Source: an uncultured Kineosporia sp. (GTDB lineage Bacteria; Actinomycetota; Actinomycetes; Actinomycetales; Kineosporiaceae). From it: a DNA stretch of 17,753 nucleotides. Made by a program: the position numbers and the translations under genes. The notes under the pieces are model-generated. The model made no database searches, was not told the DNA's origin, and worked only from the letters and a program-made list of their open reading frames with translations. Of the stretch, positions 1 through 7,103 are shown in pieces. Position 1 is the stretch's first letter; every line of letters starts with the position of its first letter. Location: the NCBI GenBank assembly GCA_937859855.1, contig CALMAR010000487.1, positions 1 to 17,753 of the forward strand, given 5' to 3'.

Positions 1-147
1 GCCTACGGCCGAGCCGTGGTGATGCCGCTGGCGGCCGGCGGCGCACTGGCCACCGCAGTGGCCTCCAGCCTGGTCGTGGCGCGAGCGGACCTGGCTGCGA
101 TCAGTGACGCCCAGCGCTCGCCCGCTCCCGCTCCTGCACCTGTTTGA
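1..147 (+). CDS. C-terminal end of a membrane protein (5' end outside window)
   Basis: The frame starting at base 1 is open for 48 codons and ends at TGA 145-147. It encodes a small-residue-rich hydrophobic stretch (roughly residues 5-26, including AVVMPLAAGG) and then an Ala/Pro-rich tail ending SPAPAPAPV, as expected for the last membrane helix and cytoplasmic tail of a membrane protein. It converges on the GH16-fold gene and overlaps its 3' end by 47 bases. The family cannot be named from so short a piece. The surface-polysaccharide flavour of the next genes would fit a polysaccharide export or chain-length protein, but that is inference only. It could be a chance open frame in GC-rich DNA. 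Confidence 0.4.
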   Translation, partial: AYGRAVVMPLAAGGALATAVASSLVVARADLAAISDAQRSPAPAPAPV

Positions 148-1159
148 TCTGGCGCTGATTGGCCCGGTGCCGCGGATAGTTGAGCAGCGCCACCGCTGCC
201 ACCGCGATCAAGCTGCCCCCCAGCAGCCACGGCCAGATGCCGCCGGCCAAGGCGGGCTCCTGAGCCGCAACCTCGGTCGCGGCCGACACTGATGGACTGG
301 CCTGCGGAGCCTTGATCGGGACGGTCGGTGCCGCGGCCGGCACCGGTGTCGGGGTGCCCGCCACTCGTGACTTGGCGGCTGTGCTCTGGGTGCGCAGGGT
401 GGGCGCCACGCCAGTGAACGTGTAGGACTTGATCCAGTCGATCTGGAATGTGGCCGGGAGCTTGGTGCTGGCTCCCGGGACGCCGGTCAGGGCATCGCCG
501 TTGCTGACTACCACCCCGGGCCAGCGTTCCCCGCTGTAGGAGCGGGTGGAGAAGAACAGTTCGGCGCCGTCCATGGTGATCCGCAAGTACTTGGGCGCCC
601 ACTCGATCAGATAGGTATGGAACGTGCTGGAGTAATCACCGGCCACCCGTGCGGTTTCCGCCTTGGTGCCATAGCCATTGGTGATGTACGCCGTCTCCGA
701 ACCGGGCGCGAGCAGCTCCACCCCGGTCCAGGCCCCCTCGCTTCCCTTCACCGGCCACAGCCCGAAGTAGCTGTCGATACCCTGGCCCTGAGGGATCTTG
801 GCCCGGATCTCGTACTTGCCGTACTTCTGGGCCCAGTTCCAGCAGCCCATCGCCCCGGTTGACCAATTCCGGCCGTCTACGGCGCGCTTCTCGATCTTGA
901 GGTTGAGCAGGCCCTTGTCCACGGTGGCGTCGTCCGCGCTCCAAGCGCTCTTACCGCCGGTGTAGGGACCCGTGTAAGCCTGACATCCCGAGGGCAACGC
1001 CGTACCCCCGAATTCCTCGGTCCGCTTGGGCTCCCAGCTCGAGGGTGCGGCGGAGGCCGGAGCGGCCAGCACGATCGGGGCGACTGCGAGAGTGAGCAGG
1101 CTGGCCAAGGCGCCGAGGGCCAGGCGCCTCCAGCTCCGGCGAGCTCTGCTCGCTTTCAT
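101..1159 (-). CDS. Secreted GH16-fold protein with C-terminal membrane anchor, catalytic motif degraded
   Basis: The start is ATG at 1159, preceded by AGGA about 8 bases upstream; a GTG at 1183 in the same frame has no comparable site. Numbering from the GTG, residues 10-46 are an Arg-rich n-region, hydrophobic core and Ala-rich cleavage region typical of a Sec signal peptide. Residues 47-258 read as a GH16 (laminarinase/licheninase) jelly roll: KYGKYEIRAKIP, FGLWP, FHTYLIEW and a final FQIDWIKSY strand. Where GH16 enzymes carry ExDxxE, this protein has ELLAPGSE (E156), so the middle Asp is absent. Residues 260-312 are a Pro/Ala/Thr linker, 317-336 one membrane helix, then a basic tail, placing the domain outside the cell. 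It may bind rather than cut glucan. A 17-base dyad lies just upstream of the ribosome site. Confidence 0.85.
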   Translation of the reverse strand: MKASRARRSWRRLALGALASLLTLAVAPIVLAAPASAAPSSWEPKRTEEFGGTALPSGCQAYTGPYTGGKSAWSADDATVDKGLLNLKIEKRAVDGRNWSTGAMGCWNWAQKYGKYEIRAKIPQGQGIDSYFGLWPVKGSEGAWTGVELLAPGSETAYITNGYGTKAETARVAGDYSSTFHTYLIEWAPKYLRITMDGAELFFSTRSYSGERWPGVVVSNGDALTGVPGASTKLPATFQIDWIKSYTFTGVAPTLRTQSTAAKSRVAGTPTPVPAAAPTVPIKAPQASPSVSAATEVAAQEPALAGGIWPWLLGGSLIAVAAVALLNYPRHRANQRQIKQVQERERASAGRH

Positions 1160-1181
1160 CTCGAGCTTCCTGCCACCCTTC

Positions 1182-1198
1182 ACCTGACGTGATCAGGT
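1182..1198. promoter_or_regulatory. Operator-like inverted repeat upstream of the GH16-fold gene
   Basis: ACCTGA and TCAGGT form a perfect 6-base inverted repeat with a 5-base spacer, 22 bases upstream of the ATG at 1159. The decamer TGATCAGGTC (1190-1199) recurs at 2333-2342 within the dyad upstream of the DUF6131-like gene, so one regulator could act on both. No protein can be assigned. Confidence 0.35.
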
Positions 1199-1427
1199 CC
1201 TGCCGGTTGCATCGTGATACGTGCCGTTCGCGCACACTACGCGTATTGAGCTTTTCATCCAAAGCCGATGGCAGCGCCGCTGGTCCGATCGTGTGACAAC
1301 CCGGCTGCGGAAGTGCACGGTCCGGCACTTGCGCCGACAGGGCTGAGGCCAGTCCTACTCGCCACCTGACCATCCCGCCACATCCCCCACCACATCCCGT
1401 GCACCGGCTTCAAAGGAGAATCCGCTC

Positions 1428-2198
1428 GTGCCCCGTCGCTCGCAGGGACAGGTGATCGCGATCGCGCTGGCCGGCGTCGGCGTTCTGCTGGGCTGGTTGC
1501 TCGTGTCTGGGGCAGCGGCCCCCTTGGTGGAGGACGTCGTTGGCGGCTCCGATCCAGCAACGTCTCCGCCTGATGCCGCACCAGCGCCGAAGGGCGTCAC
1601 CGTGAATGGCAGGCGGGTGGCGCTGAGTGATTCCACGGTGCGGGGTCCGAGCACCTGGGACGGCGGTGACCCCTGGATGAGCAACGATCACCGTCCCGAA
1701 TGGAGTTCGCAGCGCGAGGTGCCGCAGGGGCCGAGTGGTGCTGACGCCGCTCAGCGCCCCGCTGAACCGCAGACGCCAGCGGTGCAGGTTCCAGAAAATC
1801 CTCATGGCCGGATGTTGTTCAATTCGGCCGCGCCGATGCGCCGGTACGAGTTGAAACCGCTGGGGGCCTGTCCTCAGAGCCACGGAAAGGGGCTCTACGT
1901 CGGGCATCTCACCGCCGTTCCGGGCAGCGGCTCGGCCACGATCTCCTGGTGGGATCTGGGTGATCCGAGCACCAGCGAGTACCGGATCACGTCGGTACCG
2001 GTGGGCGGCCAAGGCGCGGTGATCACCAAAACTGTGCCCGCTCCGAAGACCTGCCGGGACGTATCGATGACCTTCGACGGGCTGACCAGTGGCACCAGTT
2101 ATGTGTTCATGTTGACAGCCGCCAACGTTTCGCCAGAACAGGGCGGACGGATCTACCGGGCCGATCGGGGTCAGACTCAGACCATCGTGATCAAGTGA
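1428..2198 (+). CDS. Exported or membrane-anchored protein with fibronectin type III-like domain
   Basis: The GTG start at 1428 follows a strong ribosome site, AAAGGAGAA, with 7 bases between. The 256-residue product has a short basic N-terminus and a hydrophobic segment (about residues 9-31) acting as signal peptide or anchor. A long Pro/Ala/Asp-rich unstructured stretch (about 35-130) follows. Residues 155-252 look like one fibronectin-III sandwich: ATISWWDLGDPSTSEYRI early and FDGLTSGTSYVFMLTAAN late, the typical 'L..gt.Y.f.v.A.N' signature. Cys148 and Cys209 could form a disulfide outside the cell. No catalytic motif is visible. It sits divergently from the GH16-fold gene, so a role at the cell surface is likely. 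The exact function is unknown. Confidence 0.8.
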   Translation: MPRRSQGQVIAIALAGVGVLLGWLLVSGAAAPLVEDVVGGSDPATSPPDAAPAPKGVTVNGRRVALSDSTVRGPSTWDGGDPWMSNDHRPEWSSQREVPQGPSGADAAQRPAEPQTPAVQVPENPHGRMLFNSAAPMRRYELKPLGACPQSHGKGLYVGHLTAVPGSGSATISWWDLGDPSTSEYRITSVPVGGQGAVITKTVPAPKTCRDVSMTFDGLTSGTSYVFMLTAANVSPEQGGRIYRADRGQTQTIVIK

Positions 2199-2327
2199 GG
2201 CTGGGCGCCCGGCGTGATCGTTTTGGAACCACGCCTCCGGTTGTGCGCGCCTGCACTGGGGTGGATAGTGAGGGCGCCGTAAGGGCAGACCGCCCAGATG
2301 CTGCCATCCTGCAGGATCTGCGCTTTC

Positions 2328-2348
2328 TGCTGTGATCAGGTCACAGCA
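2328..2348. promoter_or_regulatory. CRP-like palindromic site upstream of the DUF6131-like gene
   Basis: TGCTGTGA (2328-2335) and TCACAGCA (2341-2348) form a perfect 8-base inverted repeat around TCAGG. The inner halves TGTGA and TCACA match a CRP/GlxR-type site, but the spacer is 5 bases rather than the canonical 6. It ends 32 bases before the GTG at 2381 and shares the decamer TGATCAGGTC with 1190-1199. Confidence 0.45.
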
Positions 2349-2380
2349 CGGCGCCTGCCACACAGATGGGAGAACTCGCA

Positions 2381-2536
2381 GTGATTGTTCTTGGCATCAT
2401 CCTCGTCATCATCGGGATCATCGCGAAGATTGGGATCTTGACCACGCTTGGCGTGATCCTTCTCGTCGTCGGCGCAGTCCTGGCTCTGCTCGGGACCACG
2501 GGCCGGGCCATCGGCGGCCGCAGTCACTGGTACTGA
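2381..2536 (+). CDS. DUF6131-like small membrane peptide (51 aa)
   Basis: A GTG start at 2381 preceded by GGGAG (2368-2372) opens a 51-codon frame ending at TGA 2534-2536. The peptide begins MIVLGIILVIIGIIAKIG and ends GRAIGGRSHWY. Two hydrophobic helices (about residues 2-18 and 22-41) are joined by a short turn and followed by a basic Gly/Arg tail ending in HWY. From memory this closely fits the actinobacterial DUF6131 family, abundant tiny membrane peptides of unknown function. The stop overlaps the 3' end of the convergent glycosidase gene by 13 bases. A palindromic CRP-like site lies 32 bases upstream. Confidence 0.8.
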   Translation: MIVLGIILVIIGIIAKIGILTTLGVILLVVGAVLALLGTTGRAIGGRSHWY

Positions 2537-3738
2537 CCGGCACCCTGCATTGATCCGCTGGCGAACGGCGTTTCCGCGGGTTCCGGGCCGAAAAGTTGCT
2601 GAAAGCGCTTGGCCCCGGCGGGAAAATACTTCTGCAGCACGTGATGGCCGTCTTGGCCATTCAGGTTGAAGTAGGCCGCGAACGAGACGCCGTTCGCCGG
2701 CGCGTTAATGAAGTAGTGCATCTGGTTCAGGAATAAAGGGTCGTCGCCTCCTCCGGTTCCATCGAACCGATCCCACATGCTCCACTCCGGCAGTGCGAAC
2801 GGCTTGCCGTGCCTCTGCGCGAAGGCCGACCAGAACGACAGGCCGCGGGGACCGCCGAAAATGACCTCGTCCCAGGCGTTCTGCTGGTGCTGTTCCCGGC
2901 AGGTCAGGCTGCACCGGCGCGGGTAGGGGTAGCGGTGCCGGTCCACGTCGTAGGCGTCGATCCCCACCGAATCCACAAAGGCGTTGCCGGGCCAATAGCT
3001 GACCGCGTCATACGGGTTGAACCCATTGTTCGGATTCCAGTCGATATCGAAGTGCTGGCCGGGCACTGACCGCATCACGTTCACCACACGCCGGAAGTAC
3101 TGGACGAAGACCCTGTCATCGTTGATTCCCCAGGCCCAGCTCTTGAGGTTGAACTCCCAGCCGATCCGCAGGACGGCGTCGTCCTGGCCGGCGGCCACCA
3201 GGTGGGTTGCCAGCTCTTCGAAATAGGGGTCGTAGGCCCCGTCCGCACCCCGCCGCATCGCGTCGTCCCTCGTGGCCTCCAAGGTGTCCGGCAGCAGCGG
3301 GACGCCGTAGACCAGCCGGTAGCGGGTGCCCCGCCATCCATCCAGCACGTAGTCCGGATCGGCGATCGCGGCCCAGGAGTCGCGGTGCGAGAAGTCGACG
3401 ACGTCCCGCACGGGGCGGCCGAGCCACGTGCTGAAGGCGTGCACAGCTTGGGGGTCGGTGCCAACGAAGACCCCGAAACGTGGTGTGACGGTGGCTTTCT
3501 GGCCCGGCTCCGGGCCAATGACTGGAGCAGGCCGGGTGGATTCGGGCGGTCCCACCGGCAGGGCGCCGAACTGGTCGGTCTTGGTCAGCAGAGGGCGCGG
3601 GTCACGGCCCAGAACCACAACAAGATTCACCACGAGCAGGACGACGACGAGTGCCAGCAGCACGGGCAGCACGGTGAGGCGCCCGGAGCGCCGGGGGATC
3701 CGCCTCGCTGGTGCCGGAAGCATATTCACGTGACGCAC
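2524..3738 (-). CDS. GH26-like glycoside hydrolase, N-terminally membrane-anchored
   Basis: The 404-residue product starts at GTG 3738; AGGGAGG lies about 13 bases upstream, and a GTG and an ATG 4 and 5 codons further in are alternatives. Residues 21-44 are one long hydrophobic helix after a basic N-terminus, so the catalytic domain should be outside. Residues 86-385 read as a clan GH-A barrel of the GH26 (beta-mannanase/glucanase) type: RFGVFVG opening strand, VLRIGWEFN with the presumed acid/base Glu195, DIDWNPN, and FALPEWSMW with the presumed nucleophile Glu318. Both catalytic Glu are present, so activity is likely, on mannan or another surface or exopolysaccharide. Cys276 and Cys280 may form a disulfide. 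The substrate cannot be told from sequence. Confidence 0.8.
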   Translation of the reverse strand: MRHVNMLPAPARRIPRRSGRLTVLPVLLALVVVLLVVNLVVVLGRDPRPLLTKTDQFGALPVGPPESTRPAPVIGPEPGQKATVTPRFGVFVGTDPQAVHAFSTWLGRPVRDVVDFSHRDSWAAIADPDYVLDGWRGTRYRLVYGVPLLPDTLEATRDDAMRRGADGAYDPYFEELATHLVAAGQDDAVLRIGWEFNLKSWAWGINDDRVFVQYFRRVVNVMRSVPGQHFDIDWNPNNGFNPYDAVSYWPGNAFVDSVGIDAYDVDRHRYPYPRRCSLTCREQHQQNAWDEVIFGGPRGLSFWSAFAQRHGKPFALPEWSMWDRFDGTGGGDDPLFLNQMHYFINAPANGVSFAAYFNLNGQDGHHVLQKYFPAGAKRFQQLFGPEPAETPFASGSMQGAGQYQ

Positions 3739-3794
3739 GGCGGCAGCTGACCTCCCTACGGCTCTTCGGCTTCACGGGTTTGCTGCACTGCGAA

Positions 3795-3815
3795 GATTCG
3801 TAGTGACTACGAATC
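3795..3815. promoter_or_regulatory. Perfect 10-base inverted repeat between glycosidase and DUF1810 genes
   Basis: GATTCGTAGT (3795-3804) and ACTACGAATC (3806-3815) are exact reverse complements around a single G, a textbook dimeric repressor half-site layout. It sits 57 bases upstream of the glycosidase start and 91 bases upstream of the DUF1810 start in the divergent intergenic region, so it could control either gene. Confidence 0.5.
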
Positions 3816-3905
3816 GTATCGATCTGAGCACTTCTAGTTAGATCCGCCACCGGATGGATACGCAGTAGGGCGTTCAGCCAGGTAGCCGCCTGACACAATC
3901 GGCGA

Positions 3906-4352
3906 ATGGTGAACCAACCGGCCGATCCCTTGAGGCTTGAGCGCTTCGTGGTGGCCCAGGACGACGGCGGGACCTACCAGCGAGCCTTGGCCGAACTTCG
4001 GCGCGGCCGCAAGCTGAGTCATTGGATGTGGTTCGTGTTTCCGCAGCTGAGCGGATTGGGACGCAGTTCCATGGCCGAGCGCTACGCCCTCTCATCACTG
4101 GATGAGGCCCGGGCTTATCTGCGGCATCCGGTGCTGGGACCGCGCTTGCTCGAATGCGCTGCCGCTCTAGCTGACTTGGACTCCGTCTCGGCTGAGGACG
4201 TGCTGGGCTCGGTCGACGCGATGAAGCTGCACTCGTCAATGACGCTGTTCACCTTGGCCGCACCGCAGGAGCCGGTCTTCCGCGATGTCCTGCAGCACTA
4301 CTTCGGAGGCGAGCTGGACGCCGGAACGACGTCGCGCCTGCCCTCTCCCTGA
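3906..4352 (+). CDS. DUF1810 family protein
   Basis: The 148-residue product matches the compact, all-helical DUF1810 family over nearly its whole length. Visible landmarks are LERFVVAQDDGGTYQRALAE near the start, HWMWFVFPQLSGLG (about residues 39-52), MAERYALSSLDEARAYLRHP (about 56-75) and the later DAMKLHSSMTLF. The family is widespread in bacteria and fungi and its biochemical role is not settled to my knowledge. The start is ATG 3906; only a weak GGCGA precedes it, so initiation may be weak or leaderless. The gene lies 66 bases upstream of the tRNA and belongs to the chromosome rather than the island. Confidence 0.85.
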   Translation: MVNQPADPLRLERFVVAQDDGGTYQRALAELRRGRKLSHWMWFVFPQLSGLGRSSMAERYALSSLDEARAYLRHPVLGPRLLECAAALADLDSVSAEDVLGSVDAMKLHSSMTLFTLAAPQEPVFRDVLQHYFGGELDAGTTSRLPSP

Positions 4353-4418
4353 CCTGCCTCGGCCCGTCGACCACACGCCCGGGACACCTGTCCTTGGTCC
4401 GCTAACCTGCTGCCACCC

Positions 4419-4491
4419 GCCCTCGTAGCTCAGCGGATAGAGCAACGGTTTCCTAAACCGTGTGTCGGAGGTTCGATCCCTCTCGGGGGCA
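4419..4491 (+). tRNA. tRNA-Arg(CCT)
   Basis: The sequence folds as a 73-base cloverleaf. The acceptor stem GCCCTCG pairs with CGGGGGC plus discriminator A. The D arm is GCTC-AGCGGATA-GAGC. The anticodon stem ACGGT/ACCGT encloses the loop TTCCTAA with anticodon CCT. The T arm has TTCGATC in the loop. CC follows at 4492-4493, but the next base is G, so CCA is completed after transcription. Its 3' end lies 89 bases before the integrase start, the usual arrangement when a tyrosine integrase uses a tRNA 3' end as attachment site. Confidence 0.95.
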
Positions 4492-4540
4492 CCGGTCTGA
4501 CCAGCGCAAACGCTCATCTCAAGATCGTTAGTTGACGCTG

Positions 4541-4563
4541 CGTGACACGGTTTGTGACACGAA
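4541..4563 (+). repeat. Left copy of 23-base direct repeat (island boundary or integrase arm site)
   Basis: The unit contains GTGACACG twice, 12 bases apart, with GGTT-like DNA between. It recurs at 13475-13497 in the same orientation with two mismatches. It lies 18 bases upstream of the integrase ATG, so it could be an att core, an integrase arm-binding site or an operator of the integrase gene. Confidence 0.6.
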
Positions 4564-4580
4564 CGGCGTACGCTCAAGTC

Positions 4581-5828
4581 ATGGCAGCACGGCAGCGGCG
4601 CAATCGGGGCAGCGTGGACGAGCTGCCGAGCGGCCACTTCCGGGTCCGGGTCTACGCGGGCGTCGATCCGCTGACCGGCAAGCGGCACGACTTGGTCGAG
4701 CTGGCCGACAGCCCGAGTGAAGCTGAGAAGGTCCGTACCAAGCTGCTGGCCCAGCTGGACGAGCGACGGAACCCGCGCACCAAGGCCACGGTCAACCAGC
4801 TCCTCGATCGCTACCTCGAGGTCGTCGACGTCGAACCAACGACGCGGGCCCGGTATGAAGGCTTGATCAATCGACATCTGCGCCCGGCGCTAGGAACGCT
4901 GAAACTGAGCCAGCTCGATGGCGACGTCTTCGATGGCTTCTACGCCCAGCTCCGCCGCTGCCGGGAGCGCTGCGGCGGAAGGACGAAACACGTTGCTCAC
5001 CGGACCCGGAGACTGCATCACTGCGATCAGAGCTGCCGGGTGGTGCCGTGCAAGCCGCTGTCGGCGTCGTCGATCCGCGGGGCTCACTGGATCCTGAGTG
5101 CGGCGCTCTCCCGGGCGGTGCGCTGGCGCTGGATCAGCCAGAACCCGCTCGACAACGCTGAGCCGCCTGGGCCGACCAAGTCAAACCCCTCGCCCCCGAC
5201 GCCGGACGAAGCGGCTCGGCTTCTAGCTGAGGCCTTTAAGGACGAGGATTGGGGTGCCTTTGTCTGGACGGCCATGACCACCGGGGCACGGCGAGGTGAG
5301 CTCTGCGCCCTGCTGCGCGAGGATCTCGACCTCGACTCGAAGCTGCTGCGGGTTCGAGCGGGCCTCAAGCGAATCGATGGTGAATTTGTTCGAGCCGACA
5401 CCAAGACTCACCAGCAGCGGCGCATCGCCCTCGATGACGAAACCGTGACTGTTCTGCGGGATTACGTCGCCAGGATCGACGACCAGGCGGAGAAACTCCA
5501 TGTGAAGGTGCCACCGGACGCCTATCTGTTCTCGTCAGCGCCTGATGCCTCCGAACCGTTGGCGCCGGACACTGCGACTCAGCGCTACGACCGAATGGCC
5601 CGGCGCCTGGGCATCAAGACGACGCTGCACAAGCTCCGCCACTACTCCGCCACGGAGTTGCTCGCAGCGGGTGTAGACATCCGCACCATCGCCGGTCGCC
5701 TCGGCCACGGCGGCGGAGGAACCACGACCCTCAAGGTCTACGCCGCCTGGGTCAGCGAGTCCGATCAGCGCGCCGCCGCCGCCTTAGGCTCCCGGCTGAA
5801 GCGGCCCGAATCGTCAACCTCGTCATAG
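4581..5828 (+). CDS. Tyrosine recombinase/integrase
   Basis: The 415-residue integrase (from ATG 4581; a GTG at 4542 in frame would start inside the repeat) catalyses site-specific integration, probably at the adjacent tRNA-Arg. Residues 1-60 are an arm-binding-like domain (SVDELPSGHFRVRVYAG). Residues 68-190 form the SAM-like core-binding domain, carrying an insert rich in Cys and His (C127, C131, C148, C152, C157). Residues 205-405 are the catalytic domain with the complete set R237 (TGARRGEL), K275 (DTKTHQQRR), H350 and R353 (HKLRH), H376 (GRLGH) and nucleophile Y387 (KVYAAW). Nothing suggests inactivation. No Shine-Dalgarno is evident before the ATG, so translation may be leaderless. No excisionase gene was seen nearby. 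Confidence 0.93.
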   Translation: MAARQRRNRGSVDELPSGHFRVRVYAGVDPLTGKRHDLVELADSPSEAEKVRTKLLAQLDERRNPRTKATVNQLLDRYLEVVDVEPTTRARYEGLINRHLRPALGTLKLSQLDGDVFDGFYAQLRRCRERCGGRTKHVAHRTRRLHHCDQSCRVVPCKPLSASSIRGAHWILSAALSRAVRWRWISQNPLDNAEPPGPTKSNPSPPTPDEAARLLAEAFKDEDWGAFVWTAMTTGARRGELCALLREDLDLDSKLLRVRAGLKRIDGEFVRADTKTHQQRRIALDDETVTVLRDYVARIDDQAEKLHVKVPPDAYLFSSAPDASEPLAPDTATQRYDRMARRLGIKTTLHKLRHYSATELLAAGVDIRTIAGRLGHGGGGTTTLKVYAAWVSESDQRAAAALGSRLKRPESSTSS

Positions 5829-5866
5829 CGAGAACTCGCCCCCGCCGGGTCAGAGAGCTAGCCTTC

Positions 5867-6343
5867 GTGTCGGTGAATGTGAGCATGGGCGATGTCCCCA
5901 GCTGGATAGAAGCCACCGCCACAGTGATCGCCGCTGGCAGTGTTGTCTACGCGGCGCGCTCCTACCGTCGTAATGTGCGACTAGGCCGCGAAGCGCAAGC
6001 ACGCCTTGTTGCGGTATGGGTCCAAGGCGAGGTCTGGCTTGCCGACGACCCCATGCGTCTGATCGTGGCGAACGCAAGCGCTCTCCCAATCCACGCCGTG
6101 AGGATGGCCGCTCGTCCCGTAGTTGGATCCATCCAGCCGATCTCAGTCATGTGCCCGCAAGTTGGCCCCAATGGGCATTGGGGCGTCACAATCAATGAGC
6201 CTTGGCATGTGCCCGTCGAATGTGAAGTCCACTTCACGGATGCCGACGGGATCCGCTGGCACCGAGGCTTCGACAGGATCCTCTGTGAGGTAGGCGCGGA
6301 GGAGGGGATGAGCACGGCAATCCTGCCATCGTCGTCTTCATAG
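5867..6343 (+). CDS. Hypothetical protein with one N-terminal membrane helix
   Basis: The 158-residue product starts at GTG 5867 (AGAGAG about 9 bases upstream; ATG 5885 is an alternative) 38 bases after the integrase stop. Residues about 13-30 (EATATVIAAGSVVYAARSY) form one hydrophobic helix followed by a basic segment. The remainder (about 45-150) is predicted to be mostly beta: NASALPIHAVRM, GVTINEPWHV, CEVHFTDADGIRWHRGF. This layout, one helix plus a small beta-sandwich ending in 'D..G..W.R', recurs in actinobacterial hypotheticals beside mobile elements. I do not recognise a named family. It may be passenger cargo or a membrane accessory of the defence genes. Confidence 0.65.
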   Translation: MSVNVSMGDVPSWIEATATVIAAGSVVYAARSYRRNVRLGREAQARLVAVWVQGEVWLADDPMRLIVANASALPIHAVRMAARPVVGSIQPISVMCPQVGPNGHWGVTINEPWHVPVECEVHFTDADGIRWHRGFDRILCEVGAEEGMSTAILPSSSS

Positions 6344-6445
6344 ACAGTTCAATATCGGCAGACCTGCAAGACTTCAGCGTGGATATGGCTGTCCGCAAAG
6401 CAACACATCAACGAGTATTGTCTCCACTTCCGTAACGGAGTTGCT

Positions 6446-6553
6446 ATGCCTGAACCGCCTTCTGGCCCTAAGCCAATTGAGCTCATGGCCAGCCAAGTAA
6501 GGACATGGAGACAGACATACGCGCTGACCAGCGATCAGTCGCTCAAACCATGA
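6446..6553 (+). CDS. Short ORF overlapping the four-helix membrane gene; probable displaced N-terminus
   Basis: ATG 6446 follows CGGAG with 6 bases between, the best ribosome site in this stretch. It opens 35 codons ending ...QTYALTSDQSLKP at TGA 6551-6553. The stop overlaps an ATG at 6550 of the longer frame (ATGA). The peptide end, ASQVRTWRQTYALTSDQSL, reads like the amphipathic lead-in to the first membrane helix of the next frame (MNLVVVFLALAAAA). I infer one original protein split by a one-base frameshift, or two coupled frames. A chance ORF is the other possibility. Confidence 0.45.
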   Translation: MPEPPSGPKPIELMASQVRTWRQTYALTSDQSLKP

Positions 6554-7047
6554 ACTTGGTTGTCGTGTTCCTTGCTCTAGCTGCTGCAGCCACCAAAGAT
6601 GACACGCAGCGAGCAGTTCTTATGGGCGCTCCTGTAATTCTATCGGCTATTTGTGTTTATAACCTCAACGTCGCAAGCGATGCTGCGGCTAGATCTGAGC
6701 ATCGCGATAGGCTTGCTGCCATGATCAATAAACGGCTCGGCGAGGAGGTATTTGCTTCCCGAGCTATTGCTGATATTCGGCGCGGGTCGCTAGGAACAAT
6801 ATCCGCGTACTTGCTTGCAGGAATCGTTGTGACTGCTTCGCTCATTGTGGGCATTGTCGCATCAGTGTCCGCCGGGGGCTTCTTTCCGGTTTTTGAAGTA
6901 GTCCTAGTGATAACTTGTATAGCTGCAATTATAGTGGCATTCATCGAGTTGCCACTATCTCGCTACGAGGCCAATAACGCCCTGGATCAGATTTACGGAC
7001 AAGAAACAGGCCTCCGTCAGCACCCGTCTCGAAAGCTCCCTGGATAA
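6505..7047 (+). CDS. Hypothetical four-helix membrane protein, probably frameshifted at its 5' end
   Basis: The frame open from ATG 6505 (180 codons) has no good ribosome site; ATG 6550, overlapping the stop of the short upstream ORF, is an alternative and may be coupled. Hydrophobic helices lie at about residues 17-30 (LVVVFLALAAAA), 38-57 (MGAPVILSAICVYNLNV), 98-124 (ISAYLLAGIVVTASLIVGIV) and 126-152 (FFPVFEVVLVITCIAAIIVAF). A charged cytoplasmic stretch between helices 2 and 3 contains RSEHRDRLAAMINKRLGEEV. The gene has visibly lower GC and more A/T third positions than its neighbours, suggesting recent acquisition. It converges on the NACHT gene. It could be a membrane effector or accessory of the island, but no known effector family is recognised. 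Confidence 0.65.
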   Translation: METDIRADQRSVAQTMNLVVVFLALAAAATKDDTQRAVLMGAPVILSAICVYNLNVASDAAARSEHRDRLAAMINKRLGEEVFASRAIADIRRGSLGTISAYLLAGIVVTASLIVGIVASVSAGGFFPVFEVVLVITCIAAIIVAFIELPLSRYEANNALDQIYGQETGLRQHPSRKLPG

Positions 7048-7103
7048 AGATCCTAATCGACGGATTGTTCGGACGCAGGACCTGACTAATAGCCTTACTC
7101 GAA

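Noticed and set aside
1410..2363. Minus-strand open frame of 317 codons opposite the fibronectin-III-like gene
   Set aside because: Arg/His/Pro-rich shadow of a GC-rich gene. The plus frame has a strong ribosome site, signal peptide and a recognisable domain.
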